A stretch of DNA of 64,000 bases, taken from positions 1 to 64,000 of the forward strand of contig JAYRWN010000283.1 of NCBI GenBank assembly GCA_041917975.1. Reading direction: 5' to 3'. This DNA is from JAYRWN01 sp041917975. GTDB taxonomy: Bacteria; Bacteroidota; Bacteroidia; Chitinophagales; Saprospiraceae. Numbering within the stretch: position 1 is the first letter of the stretch; the number at the start of each line of letters is the position of its first letter. Of the stretch, positions 17,526 through 27,236 are shown piece after piece. The notes below the pieces were generated by a model. That model was not told the origin of the DNA, ran no database searches, and saw nothing but the letters and a program-made list of their open reading frames with translations. The translations under genes and the position numbers were made by a program.

Positions 17526-18467
17526 TTGAAAGAGAAAATATTAATAACAGGGGCTACTGGTCAGATCGGTACAGTGTTAACTCTGGCTTTAAGAGAAATT
17601 TATGGACGAGAAAATGTCATAGCATCAGATATAATAAAAACGCACCACGTCGAAGAGCCTTTTGTAATGCTGGATGTACTCAACATTCAACGCATGCGGG
17701 AATTGATCGATGATTTTGAAATTACCCAATTGTATCACCTCGCAGCTATTCTATCGGCCAATGGGGAATGGAATCCCCTCAAAACCTGGAATGTAAACTT
17801 AAACGGGTATTTGAGTATACTTGAAATGGCTCGTGAAAAAAAATTACACAAGATTTTTTTCCCAAGCACTATTGCCGTATTTGGTAAAACAACACCAAAA
17901 ATGAAAACCCCCCAGCATTGTTCCATGGTGCCGGAAACTATATATGGCATATCCAAACAAACCGGTGAGCTACTCAGTAATTATTTTTTTCTAAAATATG
18001 GGCTAGATGTCCGCTCATTGCGTTATCCCGGAATTATCGGTCATCAATCCATTCCTGCTGGTGGCACAACTGATTATGCGGTAGAGATCTTTCATGCCGC
18101 TATAAAAGATAAGCATTATAACTGTTTTCTGAATAAAGGGACCCGACTTCCTATGATTTATATGGCTGATGCCATCCGAGCCACCGTTGAATTAATGGAA
18201 GCGCCGGCTGACCAAATAAAAATACGTACAAGCTATAATCTGTCGGGGATGAGTTTTGGACCGGAGGATATAGCTTCAGAGATCACCAGGCATATACCAG
18301 AATTTACGATCAGTTACACCCCGGATTTCAGGCAGCAAATAGCGGAATCCTGGACGGAAAGTATTGATGATGAGGATGCTCGGGCAGACTGGAAATGGCA
18401 CGAGGAATATGACCTGGCTAAGATGACCGACGATATGTTACAGCATTTAATACCTCTCTATAAATAA
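17526..18467 (+). CDS. tdh: L-threonine 3-dehydrogenase, SDR (extended) type
   Basis: Oxidises L-threonine to 2-amino-3-oxobutyrate with NAD. It has 313 aa with a Rossmann ITGATGQIG (7-15) and the catalytic Tyr140-x3-Lys144 pair of extended SDRs. The conserved LRYPGIIG and the C-terminal RQQIAESW...DDEDARADWKW region match the SDR-type threonine dehydrogenases. TTG at 17526 is the only start that keeps the Rossmann strand. It lies 6 bases before kbl, and together they make the two-step threonine-to-glycine route. This context separates it from sugar epimerases of the same fold. Confidence 0.92.
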   Translation: MKEKILITGATGQIGTVLTLALREIYGRENVIASDIIKTHHVEEPFVMLDVLNIQRMRELIDDFEITQLYHLAAILSANGEWNPLKTWNVNLNGYLSILEMAREKKLHKIFFPSTIAVFGKTTPKMKTPQHCSMVPETIYGISKQTGELLSNYFFLKYGLDVRSLRYPGIIGHQSIPAGGTTDYAVEIFHAAIKDKHYNCFLNKGTRLPMIYMADAIRATVELMEAPADQIKIRTSYNLSGMSFGPEDIASEITRHIPEFTISYTPDFRQQIAESWTESIDDEDARADWKWHEEYDLAKMTDDMLQHLIPLYK

Positions 18468-18473
18468 CCTGTT

Positions 18474-19670
18474 ATGATCAATAACATTATTCCACAAATT
18501 GAAAACGAACTCCAAGATCTGAAGCTGAATGGTTTGTTTAAAGCAGAACGCATTATTACTACCCCCCAAGGGGCTACTATTGGTACAACCCAGGCTAAAG
18601 ATGTCTATAATTTTTGTGCTAACAATTACTTGGGTTTGTCTTCACACCCACAGATCATCAAAGCTGCTAAAGAAACAATAGATACGCATGGATTTGGTAT
18701 GTCATCAGTCCGTTTTATCTGCGGGACACAGGACATCCATAAAGAATTGGAGCATAAAATTGCAGAATTCGTCGGGTGCGAAGATGCCATCTTGTATGCC
18801 GCCGCCTTTGACGCCAATGGGGGTTTATTTGAACCGCTACTTAATGAAGAAGATGCAATAATCTCCGACCAATTAAACCACGCCTCTATCATCGACGGAA
18901 TCCGTTTATGCAAAGCCGAAAGATACCGTTACTCCAACAATGACATGAAAGACCTGGAGAAATGCTTACAGGAAGCCAGAGCTAAAGGATCCCGAAGGAT
19001 TATGATCGCCACGGATGGAGTTTTTTCTATGGATGGTATCATTGCCCAAATCGACAAAATTTGCGACTTAGCAGATCGTTATGAAGCCATGGTAATGGTT
19101 GATGACTGCCATGCTACAGGTTTTATAGGCCGCACCGGTCGAGGTTCAGCAGAACATAATCATGCTTTTGGGCGGGTGGATATTGTAACCGGGACATTTG
19201 GTAAAGCGTTAGGAGGTGCATCAGGTGGTTTCACTGCCTCAAAACCGGCAGTTATCGAACTTTTAAGACAAAAGTCCAGACCCTATTTGTTTTCAAACAC
19301 GTTAGCACCAGCTATTGTCGGAGCATCCTTGAAAGTTGTTGAACTATTAAGTAAGGACACTTCTCTGCGCGATAAACTGGAACAAAATACCACCTATTTC
19401 AGGAAGGGAATGACGGAAGCGGGCTTTGATATAATTCCAGGGGTCCACCCGATTGTGCCGGTGATGTTATATGATGCCAAGTTAGCCCAGAACATGTCCA
19501 GACTGCTTTTAGATGAAGGCATCTATGTGATTGGGTTCTTTTATCCGGTGGTACCCCAAAATAAAGCCAGAATAAGAGTGCAAGTTTCTGCTGGGCATGA
19601 ACGTTATCATCTGGACCGGGCCATCGAAGCCTTTACAAAGGTGGGTAAACAATTAGGGGTTATTTTGTAA
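18474..19670 (+). CDS. kbl: 2-amino-3-ketobutyrate CoA ligase (glycine C-acetyltransferase)
   Basis: A PLP enzyme of the alpha-oxoamine synthase family, 398 aa as in E. coli Kbl. It splits 2-amino-3-oxobutyrate with CoA into glycine and acetyl-CoA. Motifs: FCANNYLGLSSHP near the N-terminus, VDDCHATGF (PLP Asp and His), and GTFGKALGGASGG with the Schiff-base Lys244. It directly follows tdh on the same strand, giving a complete threonine catabolism operon. KBL and serine palmitoyltransferase/BioF share the fold; the tdh neighbour settles the assignment. Confidence 0.96.
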   Translation: MINNIIPQIENELQDLKLNGLFKAERIITTPQGATIGTTQAKDVYNFCANNYLGLSSHPQIIKAAKETIDTHGFGMSSVRFICGTQDIHKELEHKIAEFVGCEDAILYAAAFDANGGLFEPLLNEEDAIISDQLNHASIIDGIRLCKAERYRYSNNDMKDLEKCLQEARAKGSRRIMIATDGVFSMDGIIAQIDKICDLADRYEAMVMVDDCHATGFIGRTGRGSAEHNHAFGRVDIVTGTFGKALGGASGGFTASKPAVIELLRQKSRPYLFSNTLAPAIVGASLKVVELLSKDTSLRDKLEQNTTYFRKGMTEAGFDIIPGVHPIVPVMLYDAKLAQNMSRLLLDEGIYVIGFFYPVVPQNKARIRVQVSAGHERYHLDRAIEAFTKVGKQLGVIL

Positions 19671-19681
19671 CAAAAGTAGAC

Positions 19682-21091
19682 ATGCAACTTGATGAATTTA
19701 GAAAGGAGGGGCATCGTCTCATCGATTGGTTATCTGACTATTATGAAAATATTAGATCCTATTCAGTTAAGGCTAAAATAAAACCGGGCAATATTTATAA
19801 CCAACTCCCTCTACTAGCCCCCGAAGAAGGGGAAGAATTTGGAAATATCTGGAAGGACTTTCTAGAGAAAATAATGCCTGGTATCACCCATTGGCAGCAC
19901 CCTCATTTCCATGCCTATTTTCCAGCCAATACCTCCTACCCTTCCATTCTCGCAGAGATTATCGTATCTGGATTAGCTCCGCAATGTATGATCTGGGAAA
20001 CGTCTCCGGCTGCTGCTGAATTAGAAGAAAAGGTTTTGGATTGGCTTAAAAACGCACTACCTCTTGGCGCTGATTGGCATGGGGTCATCCAGGATACCGC
20101 AAGTACAGCCACCCTTTGTGCTCTATTAAGTGCTCGGGAAAAGTCCAATGCTTTTCAAACGAATTTAACAGGGCTAAATCATAATCTTTGGCGAGTGTAT
20201 TGTTCACCAGAAGCTCATTCTTCCGTAGATAAAGCCATGCGCATTAGTGGGCTGGGCAGTCACAACTTAGTTAAAGTTCCTTCCGATAACCGGCAAAGTT
20301 TGGATCCTGTAATTTTACAGACCCTTATTGAATCAGACCTGCGCCAGGGTCTTAAACCTTTAGCGGTAGTAGCCGCTGTGGGTACGACCAGTACTTTAGC
20401 CGCAGATAATTTAGCCCGCATCAGTAAAATTACCTCCTACTTTAAGCTCTGGCTGCATGTCGATGCCGCTTATGCAGGAATTGGTTGTTTATTACCTGAG
20501 TACCACCATTTACTACATGGAGTACAAACAGCTGATTCGATCGTGATCAATGCCCATAAATGGATGTTTACAAACTTTGATTGCTCGTTATATTATGTCA
20601 AAGACCGAGAGACTTTAATAAAGACCTTTACGATTCTACCTGAGTATTTAAAGACGGCTACTTTAGGCCAAGTCAATGACTACCGGGATTGGGGCATACA
20701 ATTGGGACGAAGATTCAGAGCCTTGAAACTCTGGTTTGTGGTCCGCAGTATGGGGCTTGATAAAATTAATAAAATAATTCGACAACAAATTTTGTGGACC
20801 AATTGGTTAGAACAAGAACTAAGGCAGTCGCATGATCTGGATATTGTCATTCCTGCCCGGATGAATGTATTATGCTTCCGCTGGAAACATCCGCAGGGAA
20901 AGGCTACCGATGAAATGCTTAATACTTATAATCAGGAACGGCTAAATCGATTAAATTCAGCGGGCAAACTATATCTCACCCACACTAAATTAAATGGTCT
21001 GGTAACCATACGGCTAGTCTTAGGCCAAACCTATTTAACCGCGCAGGATGTTAGGGAAATACCAGCACTCTTGAAGGCTTCAGTCAGTTAA
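19682..21091 (+). CDS. PLP-dependent amino acid decarboxylase (aromatic-L-amino-acid decarboxylase family)
   Basis: A group II PLP decarboxylase, 469 aa. The N-terminus FRKEGHRLIDWLSDYYENI and THWQHPHFHAYFPA match the DOPA/tryptophan decarboxylase subgroup, as does HVDAAYAGIGCLLPEY (PLP Asp). The Schiff-base Lys is K293 in NAHKWMFTNFDCS. Likely substrates are aromatic amino acids (Trp, Phe, Tyr or DOPA), but the exact one cannot be read. It lies 11 bases after kbl, so it may be in the same transcript. Its stop overlaps the convergent prfB stop by 4 bases. Confidence 0.92.
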   Translation: MQLDEFRKEGHRLIDWLSDYYENIRSYSVKAKIKPGNIYNQLPLLAPEEGEEFGNIWKDFLEKIMPGITHWQHPHFHAYFPANTSYPSILAEIIVSGLAPQCMIWETSPAAAELEEKVLDWLKNALPLGADWHGVIQDTASTATLCALLSAREKSNAFQTNLTGLNHNLWRVYCSPEAHSSVDKAMRISGLGSHNLVKVPSDNRQSLDPVILQTLIESDLRQGLKPLAVVAAVGTTSTLAADNLARISKITSYFKLWLHVDAAYAGIGCLLPEYHHLLHGVQTADSIVINAHKWMFTNFDCSLYYVKDRETLIKTFTILPEYLKTATLGQVNDYRDWGIQLGRRFRALKLWFVVRSMGLDKINKIIRQQILWTNWLEQELRQSHDLDIVIPARMNVLCFRWKHPQGKATDEMLNTYNQERLNRLNSAGKLYLTHTKLNGLVTIRLVLGQTYLTAQDVREIPALLKASVS

Positions 21092-22174
21092 TTGTTCCGT
21101 CCTTCCCACATGAGATAAGCTTTCAAAAATTCATCCAGATAACCGGCGAGGACCCCTTCGGTATCCCCAGTCTGATGATTGGTCCGATGGTCTTTGACCC
21201 GTCGGTCATCCATGACATACGAACGGATTTGAGAACCCCATTCGTTTTTCATTTTGGTGAGTTCAAGTTTTTGTCGTGCTGCCTGCTGCCGCTCCAGTTC
21301 TTTTTCATATAATCTGGACTTCAGCATTTGCATGGCTTTGTCCCTATTCATATGCTGACTCCGTTCCTGTTGGCATTCCACTACTATACCAGAAGGAATA
21401 TGTTTTACCCGTACAGCGGATTCGGTTTTGTTTACATGCTGTCCACCCGCCCCACTAGATCGAAAGGTATCCCATTCCAGGTCGACAGGATTAATATTCA
21501 CTTCAATACGATCATCAATAAGTGGGTGTACGAACACCGAGCTGAAAGAGGTCATCCGTTTCCCTTGAGCATTAAAGGGGCTCACCCTGACTAAACGATG
21601 TACGCCATTTTCACCTTTTAGCATTCCATAAGCATAATCGCCATTAATCTCTAATTCGGCGGTTTTGATGCCGGCTACATCACCATCCTGGTAATTTAAT
21701 ACGGATATTTTGTAGCCATTTTTTTCAGCCCACATGGTATACATGCGCAACAACATGGCAGACCAATCACAGGCTTCTGTTCCTCCTGCACCACTGTTTA
21801 TTTCTACCAGGCAACTTAATTCATCTTCGGGCTTATTCAACGTGGACCTGAATTCCAGGTCATCTACGACCGCTGTGGCTTGAACAAATTGTTCGTCCAC
21901 TTCGGTTTCGTTAGCTTCTCCTTCCTTCCAGAATTCAAACAATACTTCCAAATCATCCAGAGCTTTTTGGACGCCATTATATTGTTCAACCCACTTTTTA
22001 TTAAGCTTTAGTTCGCGCAACAGGCCTTCAGCATTCGTGGGGTTTTCCCAAAATTTGGGGTCTGCTGCTTTCAGTTCCTGATCTTCGATAATCTCTTTGC
22101 GTCTATCGAGGTCAAAGATACCTCCTTAACGAAGCGGCGCGACCTTGCAGGTCGTTTAATTGTTCAATAGTCAT
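21088..22174 (-). CDS. prfB: Peptide chain release factor 2, expressed by programmed +1 frameshift
   Basis: RF2 releases peptides at UGA and UAA. The coding sequence is in two parts: ATG at 22174 to the CTT codon ending at 22115, then, after skipping one T (22114), from GAC (22113-22111) to the stop at 21088. The first 20 codons end AGG AGG TAT CTT followed by an in-frame TGA (22114-22112) and C. This is the classic RF2 autoregulatory site: internal Shine-Dalgarno AGGAGG, slippery CTT, weak TGAC stop. The full protein is 361 aa (E. coli 365). Anticodon-like SPF is at about 198-200 and the catalytic GGQ at 243-245 (SGAGGQHVNKT). Reading only one frame would give a truncated protein. Confidence 0.97.
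22112..22126 (-). promoter_or_regulatory. prfB +1 recoding site
   Basis: On the minus strand this reads AGGAGGTATCTTTGA, followed by C. The AGGAGG can pair with the 16S anti-Shine-Dalgarno 3 bases before the CTT shift codon, and TGA is the in-frame stop at codon 21. This is the known RF2 feedback frameshift. Confidence 0.96.
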
Positions 22175-22227
22175 TTTATAAAAATTTAATTAATTGATGA
22201 GCTAAAACAGCAAAATAGGGTGAAAGT

Positions 22228-23127
22228 TTATTTTTCGATTTCCAAATAAAAAAACAAATCCGCATTGGGGGGGATAGCTGGAGGGCTACCTGCTGCACCA
22301 TAAGCTAAATTGGCAGGAATAAGAACTGTCACCCGGCTTCCACGGTTGATGGAACCAAAAAAACGATCCCAGCCCGGAACAACCTCTCCGGCACCTAAAC
22401 GGAACGCAAAAGGCATACCCGAATGAAAAGAATTATCAAAGATTTTTCCGTCAGCAAAGGCGCCGGCAAAATGCACTTTTATTAATTCCCCTGGTAGTGG
22501 CGGTAAACCATCACCTTCCTGGTGCATAATGTATTTTATGTCGCCGGATGGGATGGTCTTAATTTGGGCAGACAAAGTCCCATCCCAACCAGTAATAGAG
22601 GCGGCAATGGTTTCTTTGGCTACCGGTTCACGCTGCTTTATTGAGTCTAACCTGGTCTGCATCGCTAATTGAGCCGCAGCAATCTGGGCATCGTATTCCT
22701 TTTTAGAAATGATGTTCTCCAGTTTAATGTAATAATCTAAATGATTAAAATTAAAAGCACCTTGAGGAATATTCAGCATAGCCGGAGTAAACCGAACAGT
22801 AACGCTATCTCCGATACTGAGTTCTCTAATCACCTCCATGATGGGGCCTACTTTAGGGTCCATTTGGCCGGCAGTGAGTACAAAATTATACCGGAACTGG
22901 CCGTCGCGATAACTTGAATTCAATATCAGCGTATCATCCATGACTTCAATGACATGGTAAACGGCGACTTCTCCTTCCACGATCTTGCGTCCTTCACCTT
23001 TTTTAAATTGATAATAATCATATCCTGAAGGTGTTATCAAGTAAACACCTTTGGCTTCTGGTTTGGAGTCATTTTTGCACCCTGCCCAAGCGACAATGGC
23101 GACCATTAATATCCAAAATATTTTCAT
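22228..23127 (-). CDS. FKBP-type peptidyl-prolyl isomerase lipoprotein with two FKBP-like domains
   Basis: 299 aa. A lipoprotein signal peptide ends in VAWAGC. Two FKBP-like modules flank a charged helix (KKEYDAQIAAAQLAMQTRLDSI). The N-terminal one (about 45-140) is degenerate. The C-terminal one (about 195-299) is canonical: GELIKVHFAGAFADGKIFDNSF, VVPGWDRFFGSINRGSRVTVLIPANLAYG and a FYLEIEK end strand. Expected location is the periplasm, as a folding catalyst anchored to a membrane. It begins 3 bases after the stop of the DHH phosphoesterase gene, so the pair is an operon. Confidence 0.93.
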   Translation of the reverse strand: MKIFWILMVAIVAWAGCKNDSKPEAKGVYLITPSGYDYYQFKKGEGRKIVEGEVAVYHVIEVMDDTLILNSSYRDGQFRYNFVLTAGQMDPKVGPIMEVIRELSIGDSVTVRFTPAMLNIPQGAFNFNHLDYYIKLENIISKKEYDAQIAAAQLAMQTRLDSIKQREPVAKETIAASITGWDGTLSAQIKTIPSGDIKYIMHQEGDGLPPLPGELIKVHFAGAFADGKIFDNSFHSGMPFAFRLGAGEVVPGWDRFFGSINRGSRVTVLIPANLAYGAAGSPPAIPPNADLFFYLEIEK

Positions 23128-23130
23128 TAA

Positions 23131-24135
23131 CTAGAGATTAAGAAGGTTAGGCAAAAGGGTTTTTACCCGGTCCACTGCTTCAGGCAGCGGTATAGTCAAC
23201 TGACCACCGGCCGCATTTTTATGTCCCCCACCCTGAAAATGCAGGGTCGCAAATTTATTTACGGCAATATCACCTTTGGAGCGAAACGAGAACTTAATTT
23301 GATTCAGCTGTTCAGTAATAAAGATGGAAACTGCAATATTTTTTATCATCAAAGGATAATTCACAATACCTTCGGTATCTCCGCGGGCTATCCGAAAATC
23401 CTTGAAATCCTGTTTGTCTAAATAAATAATTGCGGTCTGGAACTCAGGTATGATCTCCATTCTTTTGTCCAGACAGTAACCTAACAATTGTATCTGTTTG
23501 GTGGAAAAATTATTATTGATCAATTGTTGTAAAGCAGGATAGTCTACACCAGTGGAAACAAGTTCTCCAACAATCGGGAACAGGCCGGCATTAATGTTAT
23601 ATCGAAATGAGCCAGTATCTGTAATAATACCAGTCAACATGTGGGACGCCAGTTGAACATCAGGCTTAAAATGTGGGTCAAGTTCCCGAAAAAACTTAAA
23701 CAATAATTCACTTGTAGAGCTCACCTTTATATCGGTATACATTAAATCCGCAAAAAAAACCGGGTCTTCATGATGATCCAAAAGGATGACCGGACATTTC
23801 GCCTCCGCTATTTGTAAAGCGACCACATCTACACGATCCAGGTTATTAAAATCAAGGCAAAAAATCAATTCGCTTTGGAACAATTTAAATTTAGAGTCTT
23901 TAAGCTCGTTATCGGCAATGATTACTTTATCAATGTCTGGCATCCAGCTTAAGTATTCCGGATAATCACTGGGTGAAATGACAGAAACCTGGTGATTCGA
24001 GCGTCGAAGATAATACGCTAAAGATAATGCTGAACCCAAGGCATCGCCATCGGGATTGCGATGGATGACTATGGAACAGGTTTTAGGTGTTGCCAGTAAT
24101 TTTTTAAGTTGGGGAATAGTTAATTGATCTTGCAT
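23131..24135 (-). CDS. nrnA: DHH/DHHA1 phosphoesterase, NrnA-like (nanoRNase / pAp phosphatase)
   Basis: 334 aa from the ATG at 24135; an upstream ATG (24162) adds nine residues not typical of the family. DHH motifs: HRNPDGDALGSA (25-36) for metal binding, FCLDFNN, LLDHHEDP (DHH at 120-122), TGIITDTGSF, and the C-terminal DHHA1 glycine motif FQGGGHKNAAGG. Such proteins degrade 2-5-mer RNA and dephosphorylate pAp in bacteria lacking Orn. It is co-transcribed with an FKBP lipoprotein. Assignment within the DHH family is by length and motifs. Confidence 0.93.
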   Translation of the reverse strand: MQDQLTIPQLKKLLATPKTCSIVIHRNPDGDALGSALSLAYYLRRSNHQVSVISPSDYPEYLSWMPDIDKVIIADNELKDSKFKLFQSELIFCLDFNNLDRVDVVALQIAEAKCPVILLDHHEDPVFFADLMYTDIKVSSTSELLFKFFRELDPHFKPDVQLASHMLTGIITDTGSFRYNINAGLFPIVGELVSTGVDYPALQQLINNNFSTKQIQLLGYCLDKRMEIIPEFQTAIIYLDKQDFKDFRIARGDTEGIVNYPLMIKNIAVSIFITEQLNQIKFSFRSKGDIAVNKFATLHFQGGGHKNAAGGQLTIPLPEAVDRVKTLLPNLLNL

Positions 24136-24211
24136 TGCCAAGCATATCCTCAATGAGGGCACGAAAATCTATAATTTAAGATATAAAACAAAATTTTTTA
24201 ATTTGAATTGT

Positions 24212-24219
24212 TAGTTTTG
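24212..24219 (+). promoter_or_regulatory. -7 box for ndk
   Basis: TAGTTTTG matches TAnnTTTG, 32 bases before the ndk ATG. Confidence 0.5.
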
Positions 24220-24251
24220 CCCCCGCTTTAAAAATTACAAATTAGAAGATT

Positions 24252-24671
24252 ATGGCTGGAAATAAAACATTTACCATGATTAAACCTGATGCAGTTGCGG
24301 ATGGTCATATTGGCGCAATATTAGCAAAAATCAATGAAGCTGGCTTTAAAATTACCGCCCTCAAAATGACTAAGCTGAGTAAAGAAAAAGCTGAAGGCTT
24401 TTATGCTGTACACCGTGAAAGAGGTTTTTTTCAGGAACTGGTCAGCTTTATGTCTTCAGGTCCAATCGTCGCAGCCGTGTTAGAAAAAGACCATGCGGTG
24501 CAAGATTTCCGAAATTTGATTGGTGCGACCAACCCCGCTAATGCTGCGCCAGGCACTATACGCGCTTTATACGCCCGTAACATGGGAGAAAATGCTATTC
24601 ACGGTTCAGACTCGGATGAAAACGCAACTATCGAAATAGCGTACCACTTTGCTGGAGTGGAACAGTTTTAA
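24252..24671 (+). CDS. ndk: Nucleoside diphosphate kinase
   Basis: Transfers the gamma-phosphate between nucleoside di- and triphosphates through a phospho-His. It has 139 aa, normal length. It shows TFTMIKPDAV (6-15), RGFFQELVSFMSSGPIVA, the NPANAAPGTIRALYA segment (95-108) and the active-site His117 in GENAIHGSDS. It is a single gene with its own -7 box, convergent with mutS2 8 bases away. Confidence 0.98.
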   Translation: MAGNKTFTMIKPDAVADGHIGAILAKINEAGFKITALKMTKLSKEKAEGFYAVHRERGFFQELVSFMSSGPIVAAVLEKDHAVQDFRNLIGATNPANAAPGTIRALYARNMGENAIHGSDSDENATIEIAYHFAGVEQF

Positions 24672-24679
24672 GCATATTT

Positions 24680-27058
24680 TTATCTAAGCACTGCAATAGT
24701 AATCCCTTCTCCGCCCTGATTAGGTTCGGGATGGTACACTGATTTTATCGACGAATATTCTTTGAGTTTATTCCAAACTAACTTTTTTAATGTACCATGA
24801 CCTTTGCCATGCAGGATTTTTAATGAAAAGGCCTCTGACAGAACACCTTGGTCGATAAATGCGCTCACTACTTTCTCAGCATCTTCCGGTTTTAGCCCAC
24901 GAAGGTCCAACTGATTATTAAAGTCAAAATTGGATTTGGAAACCTGGACCGCAACAGATTTATTTGACCGGATGGGTAATGGAGTTCGGGAAGGTCGCAA
25001 TTCCCGGATAGGTACAGTCACGCGCAGGTCCCCTACTTGAATCTGAGCTTTTTCCTTTTCCAAGACGGTAACCTGGCCGATCCAATCGCTTTGGAGGTGT
25101 TTGACGAAATCCCCAATCTGAATGGGTTTTCCAGAATGTGCCTCATCCACTTCTTCGTAAAGGTCTACGATATTAGCCCGGAGGTCTTCTTGTTCAGATT
25201 TTACTTGGGATAGCAGATCAGTCAGTTTATCCTCCTGTTGACGAGCGGATTTACTTTCTTTATATAGCCTTTCCAGCTCCCGTTTATAATGTTGACTTTC
25301 CTGTAGTGTTTTCTGTTTAGCTTCAAGCTGGAGTTTTTTTCTTCTGACCTCCAGGTCTTTATTCATCTGGTTGTAGGTCTGGATTAATTTCTCCAGGTTT
25401 GTCGCTTTATTCTGAGAATCTTTTAAAGCTTTTTGCAACTCCTCTTTTTCCAGTTCCAGATCATTAAGCAGTTTTTCAACCTGATAGGCCTGGGGGCCGA
25501 TTTTATTCCGGGCGTATTCAATTACTTGTTCCGGAAGACCACAATGTTTTGCTATTTCTAAAGCATAAGAACTCCCAGGTCGTCCCAGGGACAATTGGTA
25601 TGTCGGACGTAAAGTCTTGATATCAAAAAGCATAGCACCATTGATGGCCTGATCAATTTTCGACACCATAAGTTTTAAATTGGAGTAATGCGTGGTGATT
25701 AAAGCCAAAGCACCGGCGCGATGCACCTCCAACAGCACACCCTCTGCAATGGCGCCGCCAATTTTAGGATCGGTACCGGAACCGAATTCATCAATAAGCA
25801 CCAAAGACTGAGGCGATGCAACCTCAATAAATTGTCGGCATAAATTAAGCCGGGAACTGTAGGTGCTGAGGTCATCAGCAATGGATTGTTGATCTCCAAT
25901 ATCTATTAAAAAATCGGAAAAAATGCCAAATTCGGAGATGGGCGAAGCGGTAACCAGGAGTCCGGATTGAATCATCCATTGCAGTAATCCCACGGTTTTT
26001 AAACAAACCGATTTTCCTCCGGCATTAGGTCCGCTGATTAATAATAAGCGCTTTTCTGAGCCAAGACGAAGACTCATAGGTACAGTTTTTTTACCAACGG
26101 CTTTATTTCGCAAGCTAAGCAATGGGTGTACCGCTTTGACTAACTCGAAGGCGGCACAATCCATGATTTGAGGTTTATGAGCCCCTATACGATAGGCAAA
26201 AAACGCTTTGGCCCGTGTAAAGTCAAGGGCTTCCAAATAAGTTTGGTAATTTATTAAAGCCGGAATATGGGGTCTTAGGTCAGCGGATAAAGTTTTCAGG
26301 ATACGATAAACTTCTCGGCGGCGATCCATCTCCAGGTCGAAAAGATTATTATTGATGTGGACAATGTCTTCAGGTTCGACATAAGCGGTTTTGCCAGTGG
26401 TGCTTTCATCATGAATGATTCCTTTAAATTTGCGTTTGTGTTCGGAATGGACACTCATAACCCGCCTTCCATTACGAATAGACTCTTCATTTTCACTTAA
26501 ATAACCACTTTTGCGGTATTCCTGCAACAATTTCCGGAAGGTCCTCTCCAGGCTAATGTTTTCTTGTTTGATCTGATTCGTTATACGTACCAATTCCGGG
26601 GAAGCATTATCGCGGACTTCACCTTTATCATCGATTATACCATCAATGGTTGAATACAGCGTTTGATCATAGTTCAAGGCCTTGAAGCCGTTATAAAGCA
26701 GGGGTTTCAAATTAATTTGTTCGGGCTCAAAATACACGTGATGGACATTCAGTAGAGCCAGTTGTTGCTTTGTCGCGAAAAAATCGACACTGTCCCAAGT
26801 TGACCCAGAAATTTCGAGAACCTCCAGTGCCGGTCGAATATCCGGAAATGCCTGTAGGGGAAGAGCATTATTTATTAAAATAGATTGCAGAAATTCATCA
26901 GTTAAATCTAATTCCCGGCGAATAAATTCTAAGTCCGTAGAGGGTTTTAGTGATTGTACCTGATGGGCGGCGGCAGTCGAAAGGCATTCTTGTTGAACCA
27001 ATTCGATGATCTTGTGAAATTCAAGCTTTTCGGCAGCATTTAAGGGTATTAAGGCCAT
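24680..27058 (-). CDS. mutS2: MutS2 ATPase/endonuclease with Smr domain
   Basis: 792 aa. MutS core and clamp domains, ATPase with GPNAGGKS Walker A (about 339-346) and LVLIDEFGSGTDPKIGG Walker B, then a long coiled coil rich in Glu and Lys (about 515-620). The C-terminal Smr nuclease domain (about 715-792) carries LDLRGLKPEDAEK and ILHGKGHGTLKK. It lacks the mismatch-binding N-terminal domain of MutS. Known roles in the family are recombination suppression and, in Bacillus, rescue of collided ribosomes. It is followed on the other strand by aroC, and true mutS lies 1.9 kb further on. Confidence 0.96.
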   Translation of the reverse strand: MALIPLNAAEKLEFHKIIELVQQECLSTAAAHQVQSLKPSTDLEFIRRELDLTDEFLQSILINNALPLQAFPDIRPALEVLEISGSTWDSVDFFATKQQLALLNVHHVYFEPEQINLKPLLYNGFKALNYDQTLYSTIDGIIDDKGEVRDNASPELVRITNQIKQENISLERTFRKLLQEYRKSGYLSENEESIRNGRRVMSVHSEHKRKFKGIIHDESTTGKTAYVEPEDIVHINNNLFDLEMDRRREVYRILKTLSADLRPHIPALINYQTYLEALDFTRAKAFFAYRIGAHKPQIMDCAAFELVKAVHPLLSLRNKAVGKKTVPMSLRLGSEKRLLLISGPNAGGKSVCLKTVGLLQWMIQSGLLVTASPISEFGIFSDFLIDIGDQQSIADDLSTYSSRLNLCRQFIEVASPQSLVLIDEFGSGTDPKIGGAIAEGVLLEVHRAGALALITTHYSNLKLMVSKIDQAINGAMLFDIKTLRPTYQLSLGRPGSSYALEIAKHCGLPEQVIEYARNKIGPQAYQVEKLLNDLELEKEELQKALKDSQNKATNLEKLIQTYNQMNKDLEVRRKKLQLEAKQKTLQESQHYKRELERLYKESKSARQQEDKLTDLLSQVKSEQEDLRANIVDLYEEVDEAHSGKPIQIGDFVKHLQSDWIGQVTVLEKEKAQIQVGDLRVTVPIRELRPSRTPLPIRSNKSVAVQVSKSNFDFNNQLDLRGLKPEDAEKVVSAFIDQGVLSEAFSLKILHGKGHGTLKKLVWNKLKEYSSIKSVYHPEPNQGGEGITIAVLR

Positions 27059-27096
27059 AAAGGCAAGTTATTTACTGTATCAACAAAACAAGGAGC

Positions 27097-27104
27097 CAAA
27101 AGTA
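27097..27104 (-). promoter_or_regulatory. -7 box for mutS2
   Basis: The minus strand reads TACTTTTG (TAnnTTTG), 38 bases before the mutS2 start. Confidence 0.45.
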
Positions 27105-27202
27105 GCATCTCTTTCGGAATATTTCCAACCCTCTGACCGCATGCCTAAATATGAAATAGTTAATAATGGCATCAGTTCTGATTAGTCAATTCCATAACTG
27201 AA

Positions 27203-27231
27203 TTTGACCTTGATAAACTTTAATATCTTTG
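27203..27231 (+). promoter_or_regulatory. aroC promoter: -33 TTTG and -7 TATCTTTG
   Basis: TTTG (27203-27206) and TATCTTTG (27224-27231) are separated by 17 bases, slightly less than the usual 19-21. The -7 box ends only 5 bases before the aroC ATG (27237), so transcription would start at or next to the start codon. Confidence 0.55.
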
Positions 27232-27236
27232 CGGGC

